This document shows positions 16,544 through 24,146 of a stretch of DNA of 45,632 nt, piece by piece (position 1 is the first letter of the stretch; each line of letters begins with the position of its first letter). The DNA lies in contig JAODAQ010000036.1 in assembly GCA_025463515.1 (NCBI GenBank), forward strand, positions 1 through 45,632, written 5' to 3'. The DNA comes from Rhodoglobus sp. (GTDB taxonomy: Bacteria > Actinomycetota > Actinomycetes > Actinomycetales > Microbacteriaceae). A program made the position numbers and the translations under genes. A model generated the notes under the pieces. It saw nothing but the letters and a program-made list of their open reading frames with translations, ran no database searches and had not been told where the DNA came from.

Positions 16544-19161
16544 CGCCCGCTCAGCTCGCTGCGGCCCCGGATGCCCAGCTTGGCGTAGCTCGACTGCAGG
16601 TGGTTGTCCACCGTGCGCGGCGAGAGGAACAGCTTCTCGGCGATCTCGATGCTGCTGAGGCCCTGCGCCGCCAGCCCGCTCACCTCGCGCTCGCGCTTGG
16701 TGAGCTGCTGCGCGGTGTCGAGGAACTGCAGGAGCGGGGTCGCCGCTCCTTCGCAGAGCGTCGCAAGGGCGTCTGCGCGATTCTGGAGGGCCGCGGCATC
16801 CCGGCCCCGCTCGGCCTTGCGGGCGACGCCGGCCGCCGACGCCATGGCCTCGGCGGCGAACAGCAGCTGCCCGAGCGCCTCCCAGCGCTCGGAGATCGTG
16901 ACGAGCGCCTCCACGGTCGGCTCGGCCTCGGCCCGCACGTGTGCGGACTGCAGGTCGATGAGCGGCGACTCGCCCTCGTTGCCGAGGACCACGAGTGCGG
17001 GCATCGCGAGGGCGGCTCCGCCGAGGCGCGCAGCGCCGTGCAGGAGGGATGACGCGAGCACGCGGTGACCGCGGCGCGCGACAGCCTCCGCCCGCTCGAT
17101 GATGATCGGGATCGCGGACTGGTCGCCCTGCACCGCGGCAACCCACTGCACGGCGAGTGTGGCCACAGAGCTGTTCTCCACGTAGCCGGGCGCCATGGCG
17201 CCTGTCACCTCGGTGGCCTCGGCCGTGCGGCCCTGCCAGGCGAGCGCGAGGGCCAGCCAGGCCATGCCCTGGTCGCGGTAGGAGATCGGTCCACGGGCCT
17301 GGGCGCCGCTGACCACGTCGCGGAACCAGCGCGCGGCAGTATCGAGCTTGCCGAGCGCGAGCGCGCAGCGGCCGAGCAGCAGCTCGTCGTAGCGCACGGC
17401 GAGCTCGTCGTCGTGCTCCATGCCGTCGTGCAGCGAGGCGAGCGCCAGGGTGCGGCACTCCTCGACGTAGCCCGACTGGATGAGCGTCGTGGAGAGCACC
17501 ATCTGCGCGCGCCGCACCGCGAACACCGGCAGCGGGTCGTTCGTGGCGTAGGCGACGGCCTCCCGCGCAGCAGCGATCGACGCCTCGGCGCGGCCGAGCG
17601 CGGCCAGTGGCAGGGCGGTCGACATCGCGAGGATGGCGGTGCGCGCGATCTCGGAGTCGTGCTGCGGCCGCGCGGTGAGCAGCTGCTCGGCCGCGAGCTC
17701 GGCCTCCTCGAGGTTCAGTAGGAGCACGGCGCGCGAGAGGGCGAGCGAGCTGGCGAGGGAGGGGTGCTCCGACTCCACCTGGTCGAGCAGGTCGATTCCC
17801 TTGCGGTTGCCGAGCAGCTCGCCCGCGTAGGTGCTCGCGCGGGCGGTGGCGATCAGGCCGGTGAGGCGCTCGGCGGTCGGATCCTGCACATCCGCCGCCG
17901 CGGCCCGCTCGAGCAGCTCGAGGGCTACCGAGTTGCGGCCCATGGTCCACTGCGCCTCGCCCTGGAGGAAGAGCATCTCTGCCGCGGGCGCCCCCGCGAG
18001 GAGGGCGGCGGCCGCGAGCCTGGCCACGGCCTGGTGGTCCTGTGCGAGGAGGGCGAGGTGGGCGGCGCGCGCGAGCAGGCCGGGGTCGCTGGGCTCGCCC
18101 GCGTCCAGGCGCCAGACCGCGACGCGCAGCTCGTCCTCCTGCGACATCGGCCGGGCGGCGAGGATGTCGGCCTGGTCGAGCAGGTTGTCGACGATCGTGA
18201 GGCGCGAGAGGGATGCGCGGACCGCCGCCACGTACTGCGGGTGGCCGAGCGACACGAGCAGCCTGTCGCCGACGACCTCGACGAGGCCGGACTTCTCGAG
18301 GGCAATGACGCGCTTGCGGGCATCCTCGAATCTCAGGTCCGACAGCGCGAGCGGCTGGCACACCGCGAGGCGCTCGACGATCGACCGGTCGACGGGGTCG
18401 AGGTGCTGCATGCGCGACCGGATGAGGTCGTGGAGCGCGGGGGTGCCGATCGGCTCGCCCACGAGCTGCCAGACGCCCTCCGCCTCGACGAGCTGGTTCT
18501 CCTCGAGGGCGCCCAGCACGAGCTCGCGCAGGAAGAGCGGGTTTCCGCCGGACATCGCGTGCAGGTCGGCGGCGGTCCGGTGGGCGATCCGGCCATGGAG
18601 TACCTGGCCGAGCACCGCCTCGTAGCCCGCGACATCGAGGGGCGGGACATCCACGCGCAGGGCGGTGCTGCTCGTCCACATGGAGAGGATCGCGTCGGGC
18701 AGCGGGTCGCCGTTGCGCACGGTCGCAATCAGCCGGGCAGCACCGGCGGCGAGCAACTGGGTGACGACCGCGAGCGAGAGCGAGTCGAGCAGCGAGAGGT
18801 CGTCGATCACGATCACGACGCGGCGGCCGGCGGCGCGGGTCTCGACAGCCCGGCGCACCTGCTCGAACAGCACGACGGAGTCGCGCGAGGCGGCCTGCAG
18901 GTCGATGGGCTCGCGCGCGAACGCCGGGGCGAGCGCGCCGAGCGGGATCGCCGACATGGTCTCGCTCGCAACGATCGGGATCGGCAGCCAGCCGTCAGCC
19001 TCGAGGATGGCGGCGGCCTCGGCGGCGAGCCGGGTCTTGCCGACACCGGAGGGGCCGCACAGGATCACGACGGATGCCGCGGGGGACCGCAGCGTCGCAG
19101 TGATGCGGTCGAGCTGCGCACCTCTGCCGACCAGCGGCCACGCGGACTGGAGCTCGCTCAT
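16540..19161 (-). CDS. Large LuxR-family ATPase transcriptional regulator (LAL/MalT-like)
   Basis: An 873-residue regulator. The N-terminal AAA-type ATPase domain has a Walker A motif GPSGVGKT at residues 36-43 and a Walker B-like VVIVIDDLSLLDSL near residue 115. A long Ala/Leu-rich helical region, probably TPR-like repeats, fills about 300-800. The C-terminal LuxR HTH is clear: LTKREREVSGLAAQGLSSIE then SPRTVDNHLQSSYAKLGI. Such proteins usually sense a ligand or partner through the ATPase/TPR part. It is divergent from the first surface-protein gene and convergent with the globin gene, so it is the natural candidate regulator of this block. GAGAGG precedes the ATG. Confidence 0.9.
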   Translation of the reverse strand: MSELQSAWPLVGRGAQLDRITATLRSPAASVVILCGPSGVGKTRLAAEAAAILEADGWLPIPIVASETMSAIPLGALAPAFAREPIDLQAASRDSVVLFEQVRRAVETRAAGRRVVIVIDDLSLLDSLSLAVVTQLLAAGAARLIATVRNGDPLPDAILSMWTSSTALRVDVPPLDVAGYEAVLGQVLHGRIAHRTAADLHAMSGGNPLFLRELVLGALEENQLVEAEGVWQLVGEPIGTPALHDLIRSRMQHLDPVDRSIVERLAVCQPLALSDLRFEDARKRVIALEKSGLVEVVGDRLLVSLGHPQYVAAVRASLSRLTIVDNLLDQADILAARPMSQEDELRVAVWRLDAGEPSDPGLLARAAHLALLAQDHQAVARLAAAALLAGAPAAEMLFLQGEAQWTMGRNSVALELLERAAAADVQDPTAERLTGLIATARASTYAGELLGNRKGIDLLDQVESEHPSLASSLALSRAVLLLNLEEAELAAEQLLTARPQHDSEIARTAILAMSTALPLAALGRAEASIAAAREAVAYATNDPLPVFAVRRAQMVLSTTLIQSGYVEECRTLALASLHDGMEHDDELAVRYDELLLGRCALALGKLDTAARWFRDVVSGAQARGPISYRDQGMAWLALALAWQGRTAEATEVTGAMAPGYVENSSVATLAVQWVAAVQGDQSAIPIIIERAEAVARRGHRVLASSLLHGAARLGGAALAMPALVVLGNEGESPLIDLQSAHVRAEAEPTVEALVTISERWEALGQLLFAAEAMASAAGVARKAERGRDAAALQNRADALATLCEGAATPLLQFLDTAQQLTKREREVSGLAAQGLSSIEIAEKLFLSPRTVDNHLQSSYAKLGIRGRSELSGR

Positions 19162-19229
19162 CGCCGCCTCTCGAAGACGCGGGGCGTCGGATGGCCCCGG
19201 ATGTGAGAAAGCTTACCGTTTTGCGGGAC

Positions 19230-19268
19230 TGAGTAATGGGCACTGAGTAGTTGAGTAGTCGCTGCCCA
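19230..19268. promoter_or_regulatory. Operator-like cluster upstream of the first surface-protein gene
   Basis: Half-sites of the form TGRGYA start at 19230, 19237, 19244 and 19252, about 7 bp apart (TGAGTAA, TGGGCAC, TGAGTAG, TGAGTAG). The last forms the 17-mer TGAGTAGTCGCTGCCCA (19252-19268), related to the sites at 16122 and 22773. TGGGCA (19237) and TGCCCA (19263) are also inverted arms. It lies in the gap shared with the divergent LuxR-type gene. Confidence 0.55.
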
Positions 19269-19304
19269 TCCGGGATGGCCCGTGCTCGCCGATTCTGTAA
19301 TCAC

Positions 19305-19317
19305 GCCGAAAAACGGC
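19305..19317 (+). other. Small 5'-UTR hairpin of the first surface-protein gene
   Basis: GCCG (19305-19308) and CGGC (19314-19317) enclose a loop of five A. The matching position before the second surface gene has GGCG and CGCC around AGAAA, so base pairs change but pairing is kept. It is 3 nt after CTGTAAT, which is conserved between the two upstream regions. Confidence 0.45.
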
Positions 19318-19344
19318 ACAACTTACTGACTCGAAGGACATCTC

Positions 19345-20805
19345 ATGAACAGCACGTGCAAGCTTGCCAGCGTCGGCGCAGTGGCCCTTGGGCTCACCGC
19401 ATTCGGACTCGTCGGAGCGACAGCGGCCAACGCCGCCGGAGTCGCACCGGTGGGCGCCGACGACTACTACTCGATCGCCCAGGGCGGCACCGTCACCGTG
19501 GCGGCCCCCGGCATCCTTGCGAACGACACCGACCCGGAGGGCGACGCGCTTCATGTCGGCAACTCGTTCGGGTACAACGGCGCCGACTTCGTCCAGGTGA
19601 ACTTGGACGGCTCTTTCCAGTTCACGCCGAGCCCCAACTTCTACGGGGAGGCGAGCTTCGCCTACTACCCCGCCGACGACCTGAGCCTCGGAGCGCAGGT
19701 CACCGTGCACATCACCGTGACCCCGACCGTCCCGAACGCCCCCGTCGTGCTCGTCGCCGCCGACGACCTCTACTCCACGATGCAGGACACCGCTCTCACG
19801 GTGCCGGCGTCCGCTGGGCTTCTCGCCAACGATTCGGGCCCCGGGTTCCTCTACGCCGCGAACGGGCCGGCGGTGCAGTCGGGCCAGATCGTCATCAACC
19901 AGGACGGCAGCTTCACGTACACGCCGCCGGCGGGCTTCAGCGGGTCGACGACGTTCGGCTACCGCACCACGGACGGCCTCACCTTCAGCAACGACGCCAT
20001 GGTGACGATCACCGTGACGTCCTCCGTGGTGGTTCCGCCCGCGCCGCTGGTAGCGGGCGACGACATGTACGCCGCAACGAAGGACACGGTGCTCACGGTT
20101 CCGGCGGCCTCCGGGCTGCTCGTCAACGACACGATGCCCGCCACCGTCTACGACGTCACCGGCGGGGGATCGACCCAGGTCGCGGCTGACGGCAGCTTCG
20201 TCTACACGCCGCCGGCCGGATTCGTGGGCACGAAGACCTTCCAGTACCGCACCACGGACGGCGCGCAATTCAGCAACTTCGCAACGATCACCATCGTCGT
20301 GAGCGGCGCCGCCGTGCCGCCGGTCGGCGTCCCGCCGACCGCGAACCCGGATCAGTACGCCACCGCTCAAGACACGGCGCTCATGATCGACGCGGCCAGC
20401 GGCCTGCTCGCGAACGACTCGTTCCCCGCGGGTGCCGTGATCGACATCGACGACGTCTCCGGCGAGATCGTCGCCCAGCTCGACGGCAGCTTCGTCTACA
20501 CCCCTGTCGCGGGGTTCTCGGGCTCCAAGGAGTTCAACTACCGCATGTCCGACGGCACGGCCCTGAGTGCGTGGGCGCACGTGACCATCACGGTCGCTCC
20601 CGCAGCGGGCCTCCCCGGTGGCGGGCTCGTTCCGACCGTCCCGACGATCCCGGGCGGCACCACGTCCACCACCGATCTCCCCACCCTCGCCTACACCGGC
20701 GGCACGGACGACGTCTCGACCTGGCTCTCGGCACCCGCGGCGGCCCTCATCGGCATCGGGGGCCTCGGCCTCTGGTACTCGCGCCGCCGCGCACAGCTCT
20801 CCTAA
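19345..20805 (+). CDS. LAYTG-anchored cell-surface protein with four bacterial Ig-like repeats
   Basis: A 486-residue secreted protein. Residues 1-30 are a signal peptide ending ANA-AG. Four Ig/cadherin-like repeats (about 36-126, 137-225, 237-319, 331-418) each show the pattern DxYxTxxDT, SGLLANDS, DGSFxYTPxAGF and a final VTITV strand, resembling the Big_9 family. A Pro/Gly/Thr linker leads to LAYTG at 448-452, a hydrophobic segment (459-478) and RRR, that is, a sortase anchoring signal of the LAxTG type used by class E sortases. No sortase gene is in the window. GAAGGA lies 6 nt before the ATG. The function is probably adhesion or surface structure; the ligand is unknown. Confidence 0.85.
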   Translation: MNSTCKLASVGAVALGLTAFGLVGATAANAAGVAPVGADDYYSIAQGGTVTVAAPGILANDTDPEGDALHVGNSFGYNGADFVQVNLDGSFQFTPSPNFYGEASFAYYPADDLSLGAQVTVHITVTPTVPNAPVVLVAADDLYSTMQDTALTVPASAGLLANDSGPGFLYAANGPAVQSGQIVINQDGSFTYTPPAGFSGSTTFGYRTTDGLTFSNDAMVTITVTSSVVVPPAPLVAGDDMYAATKDTVLTVPAASGLLVNDTMPATVYDVTGGGSTQVAADGSFVYTPPAGFVGTKTFQYRTTDGAQFSNFATITIVVSGAAVPPVGVPPTANPDQYATAQDTALMIDAASGLLANDSFPAGAVIDIDDVSGEIVAQLDGSFVYTPVAGFSGSKEFNYRMSDGTALSAWAHVTITVAPAAGLPGGGLVPTVPTIPGGTTSTTDLPTLAYTGGTDDVSTWLSAPAAALIGIGGLGLWYSRRRAQLS

Positions 20806-20844
20806 TCGCACCACCTACCCACACCCAACAGAAAGAAGCACGAA

Positions 20845-21213
20845 ATGAACCTCCTCAAGTCGATCAAAGACATGGGCGCCATGATGAACGCGGCACCCGA
20901 CCTCATCGAGTCCGCCAACCGCCTCGCAGAGAACGCGAAGGTGCAGCAGGCCCAGGCCATGGCACCCGCCGCGGTCGTCGAGCCCTCCGCCGAGGCGCTC
21001 GCACCGATCGCCGGCGTCGACCTCGCGGTCTACGCCCGGGTCTCCAAGGGCATCGCCGCCTACGGCTACGACGCCGCCAAGCTGCCGGTCGTGGCGTCCG
21101 CCTACGGCGTCTCCGCTGCCAACTGGGCCATCGCCCAGACCGGCTGGGCCGCGCGCATCCAGAACGACGCGGCTGTCGGCGCGAAGTTCAATCAGCTCTA
21201 CGCGGGCGCCTGA
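20845..21213 (+). CDS. Small helical protein of unknown function
   Basis: A 122-residue protein I do not recognise with confidence. The N-terminus (MNLLKSIKDMGAMMNAAPDL) is amphipathic, followed by an Ala/Gln/Pro linker (about 35-52) and a compact C-terminal helical domain from about 55: IAGVDLAVYARVSKGIAAYG, then ASAYGVSAANWAIAQTGWAA and FNQLYAGA. The C-terminal pattern recalls small uncharacterised actinobacterial domain proteins (DUF6620-like), but that is a weak impression. No signal peptide or membrane segment. It starts 39 nt after the surface protein with AGAAAGAAG upstream, and is followed 2 nt later by another small gene, so the three probably form one operon. Confidence 0.7.
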   Translation: MNLLKSIKDMGAMMNAAPDLIESANRLAENAKVQQAQAMAPAAVVEPSAEALAPIAGVDLAVYARVSKGIAAYGYDAAKLPVVASAYGVSAANWAIAQTGWAARIQNDAAVGAKFNQLYAGA

Positions 21214-21215
21214 TC

Positions 21216-21611
21216 ATGGGCTTCCTCGACAGCTACTTCAAGCTCACGTCGATGGCTGACGAGATGAGCGAGAAGTCCGACGTGGGCGCGAGCATGGCCA
21301 CCATGCAGTCCAAGCTCGACTCGCTCAACGCGACAATGGCACCGCCCGTCGTGGCCGACCCGGCCACGCGGCAGGATGCCACGGCCACCGTGACCGCCTC
21401 GCGCCCCAGCGGCGCGCAGGTGAACGGCGCGATGGTTACCGAGTTGGAGCTCCTCGTCATGCTGCAGGGCGGCATCCCGGTGCCGGTGAAGCAGACGACG
21501 CTGGTCCCGCCGGCAGATCTCGGCCGCATCCACGTCGGGGCCCGCCTCGCCGTGACGCTCGACCCGGCCGTGCCCGCCACGCTCGTCATCGACTGGACGC
21601 GCGCGGCCTGA
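21216..21611 (+). CDS. Small protein with C-terminal beta-rich domain
   Basis: A 131-residue protein without a recognised family. The N-terminus is helical (MGFLDSYFKLTSMADEMSEK); the C-terminal half (about 55-131) is a beta-rich domain with the pattern LVPPADLGRIHVGARLAVTL then DPAVPATLVIDWTRAA. The ending is nearly the same as in the 81-residue protein at 23809-24054 (LAVTLDP.RP.TLAIDWTRAA). The ATG at 21216 follows the upstream stop by 2 nt and has no ribosome site, so translation is probably coupled. A terminator follows directly. The domain resembles a module widespread in small actinobacterial proteins, with no known activity. Confidence 0.75.
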   Translation: MGFLDSYFKLTSMADEMSEKSDVGASMATMQSKLDSLNATMAPPVVADPATRQDATATVTASRPSGAQVNGAMVTELELLVMLQGGIPVPVKQTTLVPPADLGRIHVGARLAVTLDPAVPATLVIDWTRAA

Positions 21612-21618
21612 CAACCGC

Positions 21619-21654
21619 GAAGGCCGGCCACCCCGAGAGGGGTGACCGGCCTTC
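21619..21654 (+). terminator. Terminator after the first surface-protein operon
   Basis: GAAGGCCGG (21619-21627) pairs with CCGGCCTTC (21646-21654), continued by CACCCC and GGGGTG with one C/A mismatch and a GAGA loop at 21635-21638, then CGTTATT. The next gene's -10 (TATTCT, 21658) begins just after the stem. Confidence 0.8.
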
Positions 21655-21657
21655 CGT

Positions 21658-21663
21658 TATTCT
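21658..21663 (+). promoter_or_regulatory. Putative leaderless -10 of the 358-aa membrane protein gene
   Basis: TATTCT ends 6 nt before the GTG at 21670. Its -35 region would fall inside the right arm of the terminator. Confidence 0.45.
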
Positions 21664-21669
21664 GGGGCC

Positions 21670-22746
21670 GTGATCCTGAGAATCCTGACGAGAGTCGCGG
21701 CGGGGGTCGCCCTCGGCGGCGTCATCGGCAACATCGTGACCGGCGACTGGATCTACTCGATCGTCTGGAGCGTCGCCCTCTGCGCCGTCATCCTCCTCGG
21801 GCTCCTCTCCGGACTTCGCGGCGCGCGCACGCTGAATGTCGGCTACGCGCTGGCCAGGGTCGAGACCGTGCAGCGGGCGGGAGAGGGCACTGCAGCCGCT
21901 CAGCCGATCGTGGCGCGGCTGACCGTCGCTCCCGCGGCGACCGCCCCCTACGCCACGACCCTCCGCGCTGACCTCCCCGTCGACCAACTGCGCGCCCTCA
22001 CTCCCGGTGCGATCATCGTCGTGTCGCGCCCGTCGCCGGTGAAGCCGGATGTCGCGCTCGAACCGCACCCGCCGGCGGAGTGGGCCGCCCGCGCCGCCGC
22101 AGCCCGGCTCGACCCGTCGCTGATCCCGCCCGCGTCGCAGGTGGGTGATCGCATCAAGCCGATCAGCCGCGGGCCCGCCTTCCGCGCGGTCTCGATCGTG
22201 ATCATCGCGGTCGTCGCTGCGGCAACGCTCGTCCCCGCGTACGGCAGCATCGCGCGGAACGTCGAGAACGTCGCCGCGGGGGACTGGAACGGCAACAACC
22301 TCGTCACCGGCCGGTACCAGCAGCTCGCGGTCGACGAGCTCGTCGCGGTCGCGGGCACCACGATGTGCACCGACGTGAGCTTCTACGACAGCTACGTGAT
22401 CGCCGAGTGCCTCACCCGGCCCGGCGCCGACACCACCGACGAGTACCAGTGGCGGTACGGACGAGCGTTCCGGGAGGGGCCTGCGCTCATCCAGTCCACC
22501 GAGCTGGAGGACGAGCTCTTCGACGTCTCGGGGCTCGACTTCGCCCAGGTCGCGGTCTCCGTGAAGGCCGGGATCGCGGCATCCGGCCTCACCCTCACCT
22601 CCGGGCCCTACGCGTGGGTGGCCCGCGACTTCGATGGCGGCGGGCCGGTCATCCATGTCAGTTTCGGCGACGACTACCGGGACGCGAGCCTCGACTACTC
22701 GTTCGACGGCGAGGAGCTCTCCCGGAGCGGGAGCGCGTTCGAGTAG
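21670..22746 (+). CDS. Membrane protein with embedded beta-rich domain and exported C-terminal domain
   Basis: A 358-residue protein of unknown function. Predicted membrane segments lie at about 7-23, 27-48 and 172-190. Between the second and third is a beta-rich segment (about 77-131; PYATTLRADLPVDQLRALTP and GAIIVVSRPSPVKPDVALE) with the same plan as the small proteins at 21216 and 23809: a Pro-containing turn, then L..L.PG..I.V...P..P..V.L. The C-terminal 160 residues, probably outside the cell, are acidic and contain two cysteines (TTMCTDVSF and VIAECLTRP) that could pair. It starts with GTG at 21670 without a ribosome site. It lies between the two surface-protein genes. Confidence 0.75.
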   Translation: MILRILTRVAAGVALGGVIGNIVTGDWIYSIVWSVALCAVILLGLLSGLRGARTLNVGYALARVETVQRAGEGTAAAQPIVARLTVAPAATAPYATTLRADLPVDQLRALTPGAIIVVSRPSPVKPDVALEPHPPAEWAARAAAARLDPSLIPPASQVGDRIKPISRGPAFRAVSIVIIAVVAAATLVPAYGSIARNVENVAAGDWNGNNLVTGRYQQLAVDELVAVAGTTMCTDVSFYDSYVIAECLTRPGADTTDEYQWRYGRAFREGPALIQSTELEDELFDVSGLDFAQVAVSVKAGIAASGLTLTSGPYAWVARDFDGGGPVIHVSFGDDYRDASLDYSFDGEELSRSGSAFE

Positions 22747-22764
22747 GAACTAGGTAATGCCACC

Positions 22765-22789
22765 CGGGCAGTTGAGCAATCACTGCCCA
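22765..22789. promoter_or_regulatory. Operator-like palindrome upstream of the second surface-protein gene
   Basis: GGGCAGT (22766-22772) and ACTGCCC (22782-22788) are perfect inverted arms around TGAGCAATC. Read as a 17-mer (22773-22789) it is TGAGCAATCACTGCCCA, related to the globin and first surface-gene sites. Together with CCATCCG it forms a 24-nt block conserved with 19249-19272. Confidence 0.6.
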
Positions 22790-22823
22790 TCCGCTGTGCT
22801 GCGCGCCGCGGGAATCTGTAACC

Positions 22824-22836
22824 GGCGAGAAACGCC
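22824..22836 (+). other. Small 5'-UTR hairpin of the second surface-protein gene
   Basis: GGCG (22824-22827) and CGCC (22833-22836) enclose AGAAA. It occupies the same place as the GCCG/CGGC hairpin at 19305-19317, shortly after a conserved CTGTAAY. Confidence 0.45.
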
Positions 22837-22862
22837 GAACACTTCCCAGCAAAGGACACAGC

Positions 22863-23738
22863 ATGAACCTCATCAAGACCAGCATCGCCGGCCTCGCCAT
22901 CGCGGCCGCCGTCTCCCTGCCCCTCGTGGGCACGACCGCCGCCTTCGCGGGCGACGCCACCTTCCCGCCCACCGCCGTCACGGACAACTACTCGACGATG
23001 CAGGACACCCAGCTCGTCGTCGACGCGGCCTCCGGCCTGCTGGCCAATGACAGCAGCGGCGGCAACTCCGGCCTCGCGGTCAACGGCGTCACCGCCGGCG
23101 TCGGCGGAAACGCGGTCGCCTCGCTCGACGGAAGCTTCGTCTTCACGCCGGATGCCGGGTTCGTGGGCACCGTGCACCTCATCTACAGCGACGTCGCGGG
23201 CGGAATGTCCAGCAACTTCGCCGACATCTTCATCGTCGTGACCGCCGCCCCCACGCCGCTGCCGGTCGCCTACGCGGACAGCTACTCCACCCCGCAGGAC
23301 ACCCCGCTCGTCGTCGACATCGCGTCCGGCCTCCTCGCCAACGACACGGACGTCTGGCAGATGTTCACCCAGGACAACTCCGTGGGCCTAATGGCGATGA
23401 ACGCCGACGGCGACTTCACCTTCACGCCCCCGGCAGGCTTCGTGGGCACGGTCACCTTCAACTACAGCGCCAAGGACTTCAACTTCCACGTGAGCAACAG
23501 CGCCGTCGTGACCATCGAGGTCACGCCTGCCGTAATCTCCGTCATCCCGAGCAACCCGATCCCCGGCAACCCGGGCAACCCCGGCAGCTCCGACGACGGC
23601 ACTGACGGCCAGCTCGAGACCCTGGCGTACACGGGAACCGACGACGTCACCGTGTGGCTCGTCGCCCCGGCTCTCGCGCTGCTCGCCATCGGCGGCATCG
23701 GCATCTGGTTCGCGCGCCGCCGCGCGGTTCAGCAGTAG
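22863..23738 (+). CDS. LAYTG-anchored cell-surface protein with two bacterial Ig-like repeats
   Basis: A 291-residue paralogue of the protein at 19345. Signal peptide 1-29 (ending AFA-G), two Ig-like repeats (about 37-127 and 136-221) with YSTMQDT or YSTPQDT, SGLLAND and FTP.AGFVGTV, then a Pro/Gly/Asn linker (NPIPGNPGNPGSSDDGTDGQ) and LAYTG at 254-258, a hydrophobic segment (263-282) and ARRR. It has half the number of repeats of the first protein. AAAGGA lies 6 nt before the ATG, the same spacing as in the paralogue. Likely anchored by a class E sortase encoded elsewhere. Confidence 0.85.
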   Translation: MNLIKTSIAGLAIAAAVSLPLVGTTAAFAGDATFPPTAVTDNYSTMQDTQLVVDAASGLLANDSSGGNSGLAVNGVTAGVGGNAVASLDGSFVFTPDAGFVGTVHLIYSDVAGGMSSNFADIFIVVTAAPTPLPVAYADSYSTPQDTPLVVDIASGLLANDTDVWQMFTQDNSVGLMAMNADGDFTFTPPAGFVGTVTFNYSAKDFNFHVSNSAVVTIEVTPAVISVIPSNPIPGNPGNPGSSDDGTDGQLETLAYTGTDDVTVWLVAPALALLAIGGIGIWFARRRAVQQ

Positions 23739-23759
23739 TCCACCACCACCACCACCGCT

Positions 23760-23785
23760 GGGCCCCGTCCGACCGGACGGGGCCC
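23760..23785 (+). terminator. Terminator-like palindrome after the second surface-protein gene
   Basis: GGGCCCCGTCCG (23760-23771) and CGGACGGGGCCC (23774-23785) are perfectly complementary, followed by TTACC. A ribosome site and small gene follow 12 nt later, so it may act as a partial terminator that lowers expression of the downstream gene. A CCA trinucleotide run precedes it. Confidence 0.7.
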
Positions 23786-23808
23786 TTACCCCTGGGAAGG
23801 AGCGCCCC

Positions 23809-24054
23809 GTGAACCGCGTCGAAGCCCACTGCATCGTGCTGACGTCGCGCCTCGCGGCGCAGTTCGCCGGCGGCTCGGCGCTCGAGCTCGAGCTCGCGGT
23901 GACGCTGCCCCGGGGCTTCGGGATGCCCGTCGCCCACGCCTCGGTCGTGCCGCGCGCCGACCGCGCGCGGGTGCGGCCCGGGTCAGCCCTCGCCGTGACC
24001 CTCGACCCCGAGCGGCCGGACACCCTCGCGATCGACTGGACGCGCGCCGCCTGA
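23809..24054 (+). CDS. Small beta-rich domain protein (paralogue of 21216-21611)
   Basis: An 81-residue protein consisting almost only of the beta-rich domain seen in the C-terminal half of the 131-residue protein. Both end with LAVTLDP, a short variable stretch, then T-L-x-IDWTRAA, and share a preceding V-P-x-A-D block. The GTG at 23809 has a strong AAGGAG (23797-23802) 6 nt upstream, which supports expression. It has no signal peptide. It follows the second surface protein as its paralogue follows the first, so the pair surface protein plus beta-domain protein is duplicated. Function unknown. Confidence 0.75.
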   Translation: MNRVEAHCIVLTSRLAAQFAGGSALELELAVTLPRGFGMPVAHASVVPRADRARVRPGSALAVTLDPERPDTLAIDWTRAA

Positions 24055-24097
24055 GCCGCGCGCCGCCTGAGCCGCGCCCCGGTTGCGCGGCGCCCCG

Positions 24098-24146
24098 GTT
24101 GCGCTACAGCTTTCCCGCCGCGCGCCACGAATTCCTGTAGCGCAAC
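24098..24146. repeat. Inverted repeat between convergent genes, with small direct repeats
   Basis: GTTGCGCTACAG (24098-24109) and CTGTAGCGCAAC (24135-24146) are perfect 12-bp arms with a 25-nt loop. Nearby are short direct repeats: CCCCGGTTGCGC twice (24077 and 24094), the GCGCCGCCTGAGCCGCG unit around 24042-24076, and a GGGCGG.CTGACCCG unit twice (24182-24223). The 181-bp gap separates the small beta-domain gene from convergent coaA. Confidence 0.7.

Noticed and set aside
16136-18679. Long alternative open frames overlapping the LuxR-type regulator on both strands
   Set aside because: Arg/Pro/Ala-rich with no recognisable domain; the 873-residue frame has a proper ATPase and HTH.
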